In this document: piece after piece, positions 1 to 13,110 of the stretch
How the letters are laid out: every line of letters begins with the position of its first letter
Numbering within the stretch: position 1 is the first letter of the stretch
Source of the DNA: Paraphysoderma sedebokerense
Taxonomy: Eukaryota; Blastocladiomycota; Physodermatomycetes; Physodermatales; Physodermataceae
DNA length: 32,426 nucleotides
Assembly (NCBI GenBank): GCA_025602915.1
Contig: JAHLJZ010000139.1
Coordinates: 1-32,426, forward strand
Reading direction: 5' to 3'
Translations under genes and position numbers: made by a program
Notes under the pieces: generated by a model
Seen by the model: only the letters and a program-made list of their open reading frames with translations
Told to the model about the DNA's origin: nothing
Databases searched by the model: none

Positions 1-491
1 GATTTGTATACGCCCCTTTCTTGTATTAACTATTATGATAAGTTGTTTCAATGATCCCTAGGGTGGTTGAGACACATCGCTGTACCTTTTCTCAAGGACA
101 ATAAAATTGGTTTAATTCCCCTAACCTAACCTTAGGCTGACAATGGGTTTCAACTGATCTATTGTAACATTGTGTTGACGACTGAGGGATTTGACAGACG
201 CAAATATGAATCTACATCCAAAATATTCATTGAATGTGTTCAAAACAATCTGACCCTCGGGAATATAGTTCTACTGAGAGAAGGCGCGATTAGCATCTTA
301 CAAGATCAATTTTCAACAGATTTAACCGGCGTGTATTGAACATTCATGAGCGACTGATATCTCAATTTTCAGATTCTATAAACAGCAAAGCTAACAGTGA
401 TGTTACTCCTATCTTTATTAATTTTACAATTAGTAGCAATAATTTAATTATTATAGGTTTTATTTACCAAGTCAATAGAAACAATCACCGT
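1..491. other. Intergenic, 3' flank of gene A
   Basis: No coding region is supported here. On the minus strand, downstream of the gene A stop codon, AATAAA hexamers fall at 459-464 and 414-419, about 30 and 75 bases past the stop. They are plausible polyadenylation signals. The rest is AT-rich sequence without a recognisable element. Confidence 0.6.
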
Positions 492-3400
492 TCAAATCCT
501 AGTGCTTTGTCTTGATCTAGGGGCTAAATAATCCTTCAACTTTCCCCGATGCTTCATAACACTTAAATACAATTCCCATAATGCGAATATCACCACCGAA
601 ATAACAAATCCAATCACTAGAGTTATGATCACCGCAATCAAAATATACTGATAATTGGAACTCCTAAATACGTCGATATGAAAAGGGAGCCCCAATGCTA
701 AGACTGCCATCGCGCAGATACTAGACATTGATTCGAATGTGTTCAAGGCTTGATGTATGTGGGGGCGGAAGATAACCGTAAGCAGTAGGTGACTTAAGAG
801 CACGGCAAGGGTGAGCACAATTTGGAGACCGACGTAGCTGTGTCATCATGTCTCGTTAGATCTCATACCATATTATGTTGAATGGAAAGCCGACAATACC
901 GAGTGAAAAAGCTACTTATCACGACAATAAATAATTTTTGAATCAACTGAATAATATCGAAGTACTGATAGCCGGGTTTGAGACCATGCTCTAGTTCCAT
1001 TAAGTTTACACAGAACATCGTGATTCGACTAGAATTGCCCGAGTTTGTACCGCTTTTTTTTCGATAGGCAATATATAATATTGTGGAGAAATAAAGGGGA
1101 ATACCAATCACGTAAAAACTAAAACGTGATGTTGGGTGTGAGCCATTGTCTGTATCCGTTGAACTATATGAAGATTACCCTTACCATATACCAAGTATGC
1201 CGTAAACAAGATCATTGCGCCACCAATCGTCATAACAGCGTAAACTGGGATCGGCATCTAGATGATATGATTGGCCACGAATGTTTAGACAAATACTCGT
1301 ATTATCATTAACCAAACAAAGCTACTAACCCAAGTAAATCACTCCATCATTCTCAGCTGTACAGTCGAATAATCTGGCAAATGTATCACGATGAGTTATG
1401 TTTTTCAAATAATGGGGAAAAAAACTCGACTACTCACGCAATTGATTTCGAGACGACCAACACAAACGATATTCTTAGAATCGCGTTGAATGCATGAACA
1501 GCTGACAAGAACACTCCATCGGTAGATTTGATGGTTTTTGGTTTATTACTCGGTGAATTGCGATACCGGTCAACAACAATTTGCGTGATTTTCTTGATTG
1601 CAGCCATCGTCCAAAGAAGAGCAAAGGCGACAAGTGGGACAGCTAGCGACAGTTTCAACTTGAAGCTAAAATTGACTGATTCGTCCGTAACTAGACACTC
1701 CGGACTTGCCAACTCAACGTTGAAATTGAGGAAGGATAATCGATTCAATAATTCATGGAACTCTTGGGGCCAATTCAACCGCATTTCGCGTAAGAGAAGG
1801 ACAGTCTGAATAAAGTTAATGACAATACTGAAGAGACCAAACCTAAAGACAAATTTTAGAAGACAATTTTTATGAGTTACAATATGGAGAAGACATTTTA
1901 AGTCAAAGAACAAACATCTGGCCGGTCCCGATTCCTTTTGATTTGCAAATGGCGAAAAATATAGAAAGTCCGGCAAGGACAGCGCAAGTTGTTATAAACT
2001 GGACGGTTGAACTATTTTGAGCACAGTCCCTGCAACTGTTGGTAACACGATAATAGCCACGACTACATCTTGCGCATCTTTGGCCCTCGTAACCTCGAGC
2101 GCAAATATTTTGCGGATTTCCAGGACAGGCATCAACCTAAATAGCCTATTAGCTAAACTGTAAAAATACGGTCAGAAAAACCAGTAAATACCGGGAAACA
2201 AGGTAGATAAGTTGTGTTGTCATCAGCTCTCCAGTAGCCAAAAGCAGGGGATGGCATTCGACTTCCGTCATGGCTGAGAAAGATATTAATTATCAATCAG
2301 TCAAAGGAAGAAGATTTCACCTGTGACAATTTGACGAAATACCTGCAAACGGCACCTAGAAATGATATAAAGGTGGATTAATCCATGCGCTAAACTGAAT
2401 AACAAAAGCGATAATGCTTGACTAACCAGTTGGACAATCATCACATATCGGTCCAGAACTCTTAAACACGTTATGAAACTTCCCTATATGTTAGGTTTAG
2501 TCCAATGGAAAACGATTGAGGAAGAAAAGTGAATAAACTGACCTGCCGGGCACGAAAAGCGGAACTGATAGACGCAGTTTTCAGACCGCTCTTGACTTGC
2601 GTCTTCAGCGAAGATTGTGAAAGCGGGGAACGGATACTCGCTCCCGTTTGAGGGAGCATAGTATGTTAACGTAGTAGAATTGAAAGTACTGTCGGTCATT
2701 AACGTTTCATTTGTGACTGGATCGCGTAAGACTCCTCTAGATGGGGCAGCGACCGTATGAAATACCAATTCGTTGTTATCAACATCTACAGCATCTATAC
2801 GGATTACCATCAAACCGTTGATATTGGTGACAAATTCAGTTGACAAGTCGATTATAGTATTGCACTGAATTCTTGGAGGGTCATTAACGGCTGCAACTGA
2901 GAAACTAATTTCTTCGGTGAAACCTCCGACGCGATCGGAATAACTGATATTGAATCGCTGGATGCTACTAATATCTGTGGTATAAAAGTGTAATTTCGGT
3001 ACGAAGTACAATTGATACGGAGGTCCCTTTATTTCTGAATTTTCGCCGAGAGGAGATGTGTTGATGACGTCGGAATCGCGTAGATTTTTGTCCCAACGAT
3101 ATAACGAACCGTTGATGTGAAGATTGCTTATTTTTACTGATACAATATCAGAGATATCGACATCAGTAATGTTTAATTCAAAGATAGATGGGGTATCTTC
3201 AAACACCGACAAATTTAGGGATGTCCGCGTGAAGGTGGGCAAATCTGACACGAGAGAGGGGTAAGTCGGGTATATTTCAAGCAGATTTCACAATTAGGTA
3301 CACCTACCATTGATCGGCTTGACATTCAAAGTAATGGTACCATTTATTACGGATTCCAGTTGGCCATCATTCACTTTGTACACGATCGTGGCGTAAGGTT

Positions 3401-6400
3401 CGCCATGGCCATGAGTCAGCGGCACAAAAGTCGCAGAAGTCGTGTTATGCGGCATGTTGAACGGTACATCTGCAATAAGATCCATTGCTGTTCCATTGTT
3501 AATGAAGAGCTGTCCAGATTTAGGTAGTGCCAAAATCGTAAAAGTCATATTGTGCTGGATATCATGGTCAGGATCGTCGGCACAGAACGGAACAGCTACT
3601 GCAGTATCTTCATCCAACGTCAGTTGCACTGAGCGAGGAAGTGGCGGATCGGGAACTGAGGTGACGGTGATGTTAACAAACTGTGCCGACGACTCTATAT
3701 TCTGACGATCGCGCCCCATTATTCGAAAATAATCTAAACCGTTGAAATTGGGTGACGGCACATAGAATATTCGCGACTGAGAATTCGTTATCGGCACCGG
3801 CAACAAAGATGCATCAATTAAGGCGCCTCTTTTGCCCTGAGAAGTGATTTGATAGAGAGTGCCGTTTTGAGGATTGGACATAACAAACAATTGAACTGCG
3901 TCGCCATCGTCGAAATCAAAAGCAATCAGCTCTACGAACAGTGTTTCATCTTCGTCCACAGTGAGCTGAAGTGGCTGAACGGTAGGCGGCAAAAAGATCA
4001 ATCCTGTTCTAAATTCTTGCGGGAAGATATCTGAATTATGCTGCCCCTCAACGGTAATATTGACAGTAAATCGGGAAAACAGGGGAAGGCTGACATTTGT
4101 GAAATCGCTGTATCAGTGCGGAGTGAGAAATCATTTTCGTAAAGTTTGCAGTTTAAAATAATAATCACCATTTAACACTATTGTGAGAGAGCCAAGTCAA
4201 AACCGGACATGTGTATATCTGAGAGGTGTTGGCTTCTCGAAATTCCACCACTCGCTGATTGGAGGATACGCCGAAATTGGCACCTTCAAGATAAACAGTC
4301 TTGGCAGAATGGATGTTAGAAGAAGCTCAACTGCTGAGTGCACAGAGTGATAAAATACCGGGTTGGAAGACTGTAGCCATTGCGGAACGATACCAGTTAT
4401 TCTGGGGCGGTCGTAGGAAAAGAACAAACTATTCACGCTGTTTTGTGAATTTACCACGACGATCAAAGTTAAGTTCACTCCGAAACCCTCAGGAATGACG
4501 CAGGTCAACAATGAGTCGGTATATAATTTGGGTAGATAACATGGGTTACCACCGATGGTAACAGTGATCCCTTCGTCAGTGGCGCTGCATGGACTTGGTG
4601 CCATTGTACAAGGCCCAAAGCCCCCACCACTACAAGAAATCATGGAAGTCCGTCAGTGATTGTTCAGTGGATATCAATATAAAGTAAGCATCTATATACG
4701 TTACGGAGACTAAGGTACCTCCTCCAGTGGAACTCATTGGTGGTGCTACATCAGTCAGAGAAGGCGAATCGTAGGAGATCGAAACAGCCTCAGTACTGTT
4801 TAAAATCAAACCAATCGAAACTGCAACCAAATGATCACGACCGGTCCCTTTCAAAGAAATATCAGCATACTATTAGAATCTCCCTTCTATTACTGTGGAA
4901 CCCTTTTTTACCTGGTGGTACTGTGCATTGAACCGCAGTCGAATTGACTTGGACCACATTCATGCATAATTTCGCACCAATAGTAACGGTGATGGTAAAT
5001 TGATTAGGTACATCTAACTTGGTGAACAGTATAGTCAAGTTGAACCCAACTGGGAAGAAGAAAGCGAATGGGTTAGTGCTGTAGAAGCAAATGAATTGTG
5101 GAATGAAAGACGATCTCACCAGTGGGTCCCCTTAGGGGACTCACAGAGGCTATTTCGGGATTAGAATAAGCATAGCTGTATCCATCGAGTTTTATACTTG
5201 GATTGAATTGTACTAAAGAGTTGAACTTAATCCAAAGCGCGAAAGGACCTGACGAATGAGTGTTAATGGAAGGTGATTAGATCAGACGACAGTAGCCTAG
5301 TGAATTTACCTCCAGTTCCTGCCGGCACAGTTGCATGTATCAATGTCCCATTCCAGTAAGCATTACTAAAATTCTTGCCGTCCATCGAGATTACCGGGAC
5401 GATTGATAATAGGGGGGTTGGAACTGAATCAAACTCTATCTTAATTATCTCGTTCATCATTACGGCCATAGGAGTAGACGTGGTAAGTGTTTTAACTTTA
5501 AGGGGAGCAAATTGAAGGGTGAATAATTGATTGGTCGCTGAATTTGATGTCGGCGAATTGAGTTGTCCCAGAGTGTTCCCTACGACCATGAATCCCCCAT
5601 TACTTTGGGCAAATAGTTCGGTCATATTGTCCTGCCTGATAGTGGAAAGAACCACAGAGCTCTGCAGTTCCAAGGAGGTGTTGAGGCTGCATACAACTAT
5701 TTCTGTTTCCCCCAGACCAATGGAGGAGTTCAACGAAGTTGTCACACCAGCAAGAACATTATTAGATGACGACCTTATCTTGAGGTTTGGAGTGTTGTAT
5801 GGAAAACTGTATGTGTATGGCAACGTCCCAACCGCGGTTTGATGAGTAGAATTTCGTTTGTGAGCGACGATTTCGTCCGCTTTTGTTACGTTTGGATGCA
5901 GATAATAGGTGAAACCAAACCCATCCATGTCTTTAGCGGAATCGAATCTCAACGAGGTAAATGGGATGGTCACATTGTATGTTTTAAGGAAGGACAGATC
6001 TGTCAGGGAGTATTCTTCGATTGTGTATGGAGAGGTCCACAAGCAAACGATTTGTAGCCCGTTACAGACAAAGTGTATCAAGAGAACCCGTTTACTAGCA
6101 CTCGATAATGTTGCAGTTCGACTTGGATTGAGCGGGTTCGACAAGGAATGTTTTGACAACCAAAACCCAGATGCGGTAGCTGGAGATTTCAATGTTCCGT
6201 CGTTGTATACTCCGATAAAGATAAAACTTCCAGGCGTATACGTTGCAATGCGACTAAACAAGAAATGAATACATCCATGGTCTATCAGCAGAGGAATCCT
6301 TCATTAGCAGCTGCTAAGCAGGGAGAAACATACGGGTAGTATAAATCGGCTGTGAAAAAGCTCTCGCTGGTTCTGCCGAGGTCGTATGTGTCGGTTTGAA

Positions 6401-7004
6401 CAGCTGAAAAAGTGGATGTGTCCAAGACATGCACATAAATCTTTCGGGAGCTAAGAAAGAAGTTTGTGCTGCAAAAAGATTGGTGTTATATTAAGTTTGC
6501 TTATACAGTATTAGAGATTTTAAAAGCAGCACCACTTACACCGCATATAGCACATTTGGATTTGTCGGATGGAAAGAGAGGTCGACGGCCGAAGTATCCC
6601 TGCACAATTATCGTGTCAACATCAAGATTTCAGGCAACTAAAAACATATAACCTGACGGGACAGCGTTGGCCTAATATCAGTACCTCCAATGACTCCAAG
6701 AATTTCCCATAACACCTGTTCCTATGGCTGCAATGGATGCAGACCGAGTGAAATTGATGCCATTCTGTTCCGAATATTGAAAAACGTGTATCATGAACTG
6801 AGAATCAAGGGCCAGAATGTGGGATGAGTTTCTGATGGAGAGAATAACATCTGTTCCTGGAGTAGGGAGGGCAACAGTGGCATTGCTGGTAACAAAAAAT
6901 GGGTTGGATAAAGTGTTGGGAGTTGCTTGCGACAGGATGGCCAAAATGAGGATAGTCGAGGACACTGCAAAAAGACAGAATTTGAGGAACAATGTTGTCG
7001 ACAT
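492..7004 (-). CDS. Giant TIG/cadherin-like repeat multi-pass membrane protein (gene A)
   Basis: Twenty exons join in frame to 1,739 residues: 7004-6685, 6599-6540, 6450-6334, 6253-5310, 5248-5120, 5049-4912, 4847-4700, 4629-4359, 4299-4169, 4107-3308, 3244-2543, 2483-2427, 2355-2343, 2273-2192, 2136-1916, 1842-1438, 1373-1330, 1257-1185, 1118-900, 837-492. Residues 1-25 form a signal peptide. Residues 30-440 carry propeller-like repeats (GGFMVVGNTLGQL). About 440-760 hold three to four TIG/IPT domains (GGGTLVSVTGGGFGPC; repeated P-x-G-x-G ends). About 760-1240 hold four cadherin-like repeats (VDEDETLFVEL, NDPP). About 1250-1360 is a cysteine-rich stalk (CPGN...GYEGQRCARC). Then come about nine hydrophobic segments with the motifs SPEC and DADPSLRC. 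The plan suggests a cell-surface receptor or adhesion protein whose repeats lie outside the cell; the ligand is unknown. The membrane module is of a type found in large protist and chytrid proteins, but I cannot name its family with certainty. Confidence 0.87.
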
Positions 7005-8166
7005 AACTCCGATGACATAGTACTGCAGAGACGAAACCGGACAAGGAAAGCAACTCCACTGCAGCGCTAACTTAAATGTATCATTTTCGAATTCATTTGC
7101 CAGAGAGATATCTGTGGCATTTTCTTACAATCGCACAATCACGGTCAACGAAGACGACTGTGTCTCGAATTCCGGGTCGGGAGTCCAGACATCACCATGA
7201 CGATATTCTCTGACCACTCCAACTAATAACTCATTCGATCAGATGGATAATACAATTTGAATATGCGTATGTTAATATCCCTTCTACAATGTCGTCCCTT
7301 CTGTGTCTATCGCTGGCGCGTCTTCCACAAAGAGAACAAATTGCGATACCCGGCAATTCCGACTAAGGTTTACTCGGCAATTTGGCATACTGTAATTTGT
7401 ATATGTCGCTCTAAGAATTAAAAAATACTTAGTATACTTAGCAAATTCAGTACACGCAATGGCCTTCTGATGCCAGATTTCATTCAATTCAATCTCATTC
7501 TCGTTACTCGTAGATCTCGGCCCCAGTGCCCTGAACTTTCTTGCTCGTGTCTCGGGCATCTCGAGCATCTCGAATTGGTGTCGAATTCTTGATAAGGCAA
7601 CCCAGGAGACATTTACATAATATATGACTGCAGAACAGGCTTCATGTGCTTATTTTTGTGTTGATTTGTGTAATACATTCCATAAGAGAAAATACGATAA
7701 TGCTAACCCGATGCTATCGTGCCTTCGATGCCTGTTTTCACCGCCTTAACTAGTATTATTAGGTAATTAATCAAGTAGTAACCATTCCTGCCTTCGCGAG
7801 GAGTCATCGATTTCAAGGATACGCTAGGGTTGACGGACCAGGACGGACCTCGAACAGCTGCGAATGGGTGTTGTGCAAGTTTCTCCTATGTTCAGAGTCC
7901 ATTGCAATTCATGGCATCATTGGCATGGACAGATGGTGATGATTGATGATGTAAATTGCTCCCATGTTGAGGTGAAAGAGAGTTAATAATACCGCCCGAC
8001 CAAGATACATGACCTCCTCCCCGAACTAGGTACAACCATCCTATACTGAATGTATGTATATCAGAGGCAGGGTATTACTCTCCGTATGAAACTCTCATTG
8101 TGGATGGTTGTTGACAGTATCTCTGTTATCCAAGTTATTCTAGCCAGCATATACAAAATAAGGCCG
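7005..8166. promoter_or_regulatory. Shared divergent promoter region of genes A and B
   Basis: This 1.16 kb gap lies between the start codons of two head-to-head paralogues, so it must hold both promoters. No exon is supported. A 94-codon minus-strand frame at 7284-7568 has no family resemblance, no signal peptide and no partner exon. I see no clear TATA box or inverted symmetry that would mark a shared operator. Confidence 0.5.
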
Positions 8167-11100
8167 ATGACCTTTTCATTATACACCAACGGTTTTCAGA
8201 TTTTTCTGCGTCTCCTGCTCATAGCCACTGTCAATTCCCAAGTTTTCGAACCATGGTATAATCCTTGGGCAGTAGTGAAATATGCACAATCGACATTAGG
8301 AAGTCAAGCACATGTTATTGATAGCTACAAAGTGAACGAAACATTGCACTATGTCTTGACTGGAGTGACCAATTCTAGTCAACTAGGTCTATATCAATAT
8401 CGGGAGGACGATGGACCCAATGTCTCTTAGACGACTAAATATATCTTTGCCGGGTGATTGGAAGGATGGATTTCTACGGTAACAATCGCAGTCTCTTCTT
8501 TGGCTTTTAACATATTCCGGAATCTAACGACTCACATTTCTTGTACTGTTCCGCAGACAATCTTCGACAGCTAACTTAATTGTAGACCAGGCTACATTGG
8601 ATGTTTACGTCGTTTATATGACCGGGAAACAATTCGGAATACAAGGGTATCCATCGTCCAGTCTTAACTTTAGCAACAGCGGTCAATTTGTTGCGGCACA
8701 GACGCAAAACACGACCGAAATGTTTGGGGAATTGGCAGACTATCCGAATCCGTGAGTAGCTGCAAAGTCTACTGCACCAAATAATTGTAAATTAATCCAA
8801 CATTCCAATCTAGGCACATTATACTGTCTTGGATAGCGACTAACCGAATTGCTATCGGAATATTTCAGCATGAATTGACAACTTCAAGAGGATGGTTTAT
8901 TGGCGAAGTGGATATAAGTGGAATTCCAACATTCGTTAATTCTAAAAGCTCATACCAAATCGCTTCTTCTATCATTTACCATCCATCCATCGGTTTTCGT
9001 CTACAAAATTACACTTACATCACTTACTATGACATCAATTTGACATTGTATCGTCAATCCAGTATCATTACAACCGAAGCTTCCCTACACACACTTTACT
9101 TCACAGTTTCTGCAATAGACCCTGCTGATAACTCAACCTACCACATTTATCAGGAACCCGACCCTACTGGATCCATTTTTGAGAGGCGGGTGATTGTGTT
9201 TAAACTGTCTAGTGGTGATAGATTCATCAAGTCCAACATCTTTCCGGCGCACTCCCTAACTGATCAACCGAAACAGGAAATGGATATAAAAGTCAATGGA
9301 CAGAACGTTCTGTGCTCTTATGTAACGGCAGAATGGATAATTAGAGAAGAGTGGTTTCAGGGATTAGGAGCAACCGAGATAGCTCTCGGAATGTTTAGGA
9401 AGGAAGATCTCTCATGGCATGCTCGGACAAGGATCACTACGACAGGCCACGATTTTGTCACAAAAATCAATTTGAAATCTGACAATTCGTTCACAGTCAT
9501 TGGTATGACGCACGGTCATATACCGAACTGGAAAGCACTCCCCACTGCGTTTCCAAACTTGTTCGCTGCCCGTTTCGATTTCATTCAAGTTACACAGATT
9601 CTCACAAGAGCGTCCCCGGTCAATTCAAGCCAGATTGAGTTTTACAGTGGCACGGAATTCAATGTTTCAATTAACAAAGACATCACCCCATTCGTTCCCG
9701 CCTATACCTTTTTAAACAGAAGGGGTAAATCGAAATGGACGTACTGCGGGCAAATGAAATTAGGAACTACTTCTTCCCTAGCTACCCCTGCCAGTTTTGG
9801 AAGCGGTAAAATCTTTGCCATGAATACCTCTATTTAAAATATCGTTACGTCTGATACCCTTTGTGTTCAATTAGATTTATACTTTACCACGCAATTGCTT
9901 GAGTATTCACAGATACCCCATTTTGGATCAGGGGCGTCGAAGATCCGCCACGACTATTTAATACAAGCGTCATGATTGATGAAGACGAAACCGTGCGTCT
10001 CAACTTCACAGTTCAAGACATTGATTCAAGTCCCATCAAAGTTTCTTCCTTTCGGATTCATATTCGACAATGATGGGAAAGAAATTTCAAACACCCCTCA
10101 TATATTTCCCTTGACCAGCACGTACTTATATAAAGCCCCAGAAAATCGACACGGCCAACCACCAGAATTCTTCTTCACAAATATCACGTTTGCAGCTTTC
10201 GACGGCAATAGTTTTAGCGCTACAACTGGAGTGTTTTCGATTCATATTCGTCCCATCAACGACGCTCCAGTTACCAGGAACTTATCAGTATCAATGGACA
10301 GAGATCCCACAATGCAAATATCTCTAATCTGTAACGATGTAGACAATGTCCCGACAGATTTAGCTATTACTATAACAAAAGCGCCATTGAATGGAACGCT
10401 AAATCAGCATGACGCTGTCGCTAATGGTCCTGGTGAGCCTGTGTTTAATTCCGTAACTGACTTGAGTGGTATGGTATGGTTTGTTCCAAATAGAGATTTC
10501 GTTGGAAAATCGTCGTTTTCGTACGAATGCAAGGGTAACTCCATATCCTGTTATACTGCCAGATATTTAATTCAAAAATTGCTAACTATCATTTGATAGA
10601 TATAAGCAATGCCAGATCGAACACTGCGAATGTTGATATTAGCGTCAACCCTACATTGGAATGCGAAAACGAACTTCGCCTGCCTGCTGACTTTTTGATA
10701 GGACTCATCGACCACTTAGCTGTTCCCTTGACTAGCAAAGCATTGGATTCGCGAAAGTACGCATCTTAGGGTTTCATAGCTTCGTGCAATGTTTGTCTCT
10801 AATCTACTTCATCATAGCGAGATTTCATTTCTCATTAGTTCGACGCCGACGAAAGGGATTTTGCTGACAGAAAATAAGACCGGAATCATTCGTGCCGGCG
10901 AATTGATACAGTCTACCAGGATCTGGTTTTCTTCCAATTCAGAAGGCGGAGGGTAATTTGAATACAAGGGAACATGTCAACAATTTCAGACTCTATTAAC
11001 ATCTACTTTTATGTATTGTAGAGTTCCCTACGCCAACTTCTCTTATCGCGCGATCGGACCTTCAAACACAAGTTCCAAATCCTGTAACGTAACCTTCAAA

Positions 11101-13110
11101 GTTACATGTCCTCCGCAAACTTTCTTGAATATATTTCGTAACGGAAGTGGTAACATTTGCACCAGCTGCCCAGCTGGGGCTATTTGCAGGCAAGTTCACT
11201 TTATGATTAGGCTAAAATGAGGATGAAGCTGACGAATTACCCGACCCACTCCAGTACTGATGGAAGTCACCTTCCTTTCGCAAGTTTTGGTTATTGGCAG
11301 AGTGCTGATAACTTTTATCTTCCTTGCAATCCGGTATATTTCCATCGTTCGGGTTATATTGCGGCGAATTCCAGGAATCTTATTCTCTAGTTTAGGACTT
11401 CGCGTGCCCTGGTTTACAAAACCAAAGTTGCGCTGTAGGCTACACCGGTCCTAGTGAGTTGAGCATTCGCACCTTTCTTCCCGCAATAAATTAGTATACT
11501 TACATTTTTGACTAGGGTGTATGGAGTGCCAACCGAAGCAATTCAAAATCAATGTATCCCTTGCTCTACAAACACGACGTTGAATGTTGCAATCATTGTG
11601 TCGCCGCAGTGTTGGCAGGAATCATATTGATCATTGTGACCACTACAAAACGGAGTAAGGGACCTAGGTAAAGTTTATCTATCTTTGTTTGGAAATCTCG
11701 TGCAATCACATACTTATTTTCGTAAACAGCTTCGGTCTTCTGAATATTGCCATCAATTTTGTTCAGACAGTTTTGATTATTCGAAGATTCAATCTCCGAT
11801 GGCCGCCGGAAATTTTGGCGGCTCTTGATACGTTATCGTTAATTAATCTTAATATCGAATACTCATCGCCAGAGTGTGTATTACCGGACGATTATTTCTT
11901 CGATTTTCGCGTGAAAATGAAAGCGAGTCTTGTCATCCCGTTGGCGCTGTTCTCTCTGGTGGTGATATTTCTCAAATCGTGGCGTCTCGTCGCATCAATT
12001 ACCCGACGAACGTCTCGCGGAACCGCTAAGATTAATGATGATGTTAGCGATACAGTTTTGTGTGTAAAAGTATTCAATGTTCTGCTGTCAATTGTGTTTA
12101 TTACCGTAGTTGAAAGTGCGCTCGCGTAAGTATCTCGGCCGATAACTTCGTGAATGAAAAAGAGACTGGTTTATTAACATCCATAACCCTGCAGCCTATT
12201 CGATTGTACGCAAGAGGAAGATGGGCGATACTACTTAGGTGGGCTTTACATAAAGATACAGCGACAGATTCAATGCATTGACTCCATTACTATCATTAGA
12301 TGCCGATCCAAGTCTCCAGTGCTATCAGAAATGGTACTACGAAGATGTCCCCATCGCTACTTTGGCTGTAATGTATGTATCATTTCTCAATACGTAAAGA
12401 GATACTTGAGACTCCTGGTGACTTATGCACTTCTGCAAGACTCTATGTGATCGGAATACCGCTCTATTTTTTCGGTCTACTTTATTCGACATATCAAGCG
12501 CGCTTTCATTCTCGGGTGTGGGTGAAATTGAAGACGTTTAGCCAGAAAGTTCTGCTCTCGGACAAATTGTATCGTGCTGAGCATCAATATTTTGTATTTG
12601 TCCAATTCTTACAGAAATTAGCTTTCGTTGTCATCAATATGTTTTTCACTCGGTTGGTTTCAGTCTTTATGTCATCGTTATTCCTGCTTCCTCTTACAGT
12701 TTCTTTTCAAATTTACCTCAAACAGTTATGTTATCCTGCAATCGACTTTGATGATATTTGTGCTTGCGGCCGTCTTCCTCATCTACGCGTTCAAGAAACT
12801 ATACACGAACAATTCATTAAATCGACTGGAATTATCATCAATCGCAACCACGTTTATAGTTTTAAATTTAGGACAAACATTCCGGGCTGACTATTTACGA
12901 ACGGCGGAACAACGACTTGCATTCGCCATATTTATTTTAGTACTAGTACTTGGATATCTCGTCGTTGTATTCTTTTACGGTGTTTATGAATTTCTTCAAG
13001 TTGTGCGGAACTCGAGATTTACCCATCGTTTATTTTCAAGCAGTTCAAATACACGACCAGCGAAGCCTGGGATAAGACGTAATACAGTGCTTGATAAGTC
13101 TGTTATGTAA
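8167..13110 (+). CDS. Paralogue of gene A lacking TIG domains, with apparent frame breaks (gene B)
   Basis: Homology to gene A and splice sites support 15 exons: 8167-8478, 8557-8751, 8814-9805, 9913-10534, 10600-10756, 10818-10952, 11022-11189, 11255-11333, 11396-11453, 11516-11667, 11730-12125, 12195-12238, 12300-12372, 12440-12652, 12726-13110. A signal peptide follows Met 8167. The propeller-like part (SBBP-like, FTVIGMTHGHI) passes straight into cadherin-like repeats (MIDEDETVRLNF), so the whole TIG block of gene A is absent, as is one cadherin-like repeat. The cysteine-rich stalk and membrane segments match gene A closely (SPEC, LFDCTQEEDG, DADPSLQC), and exons 12 and 13 have the same lengths (44 and 73) as in A. 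The intron after exon 7 looks like GC-AG. The frame shifts near 8411-8430, 10041-10073, 11541-11553 and 11585-11590 without usable introns. It may be a young pseudogene, or the assembly may carry indel errors. Confidence 0.72.

Noticed and set aside
118-136. CCTAA-type telomere-like repeats here and at 31278-31290
   Set aside because: Only about two units each, in ordinary intergenic DNA; too short to call an interstitial telomere.
4359-4629. Plus-strand frames across genes A, the receptor and the synthetase
   Set aside because: They are antisense shadows of well-supported exons.
7284-7568. 94-codon minus-strand frame between genes A and B
   Set aside because: No recognisable domain, signal peptide or partner exon; lies where both promoters must be.
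8420-8435. Programmed +1 frameshifting at the TAG in gene B
   Set aside because: The shift site would fit a slip at the stop codon, but the other breaks do not share a heptamer or a common direction, so decay or assembly error is simpler.
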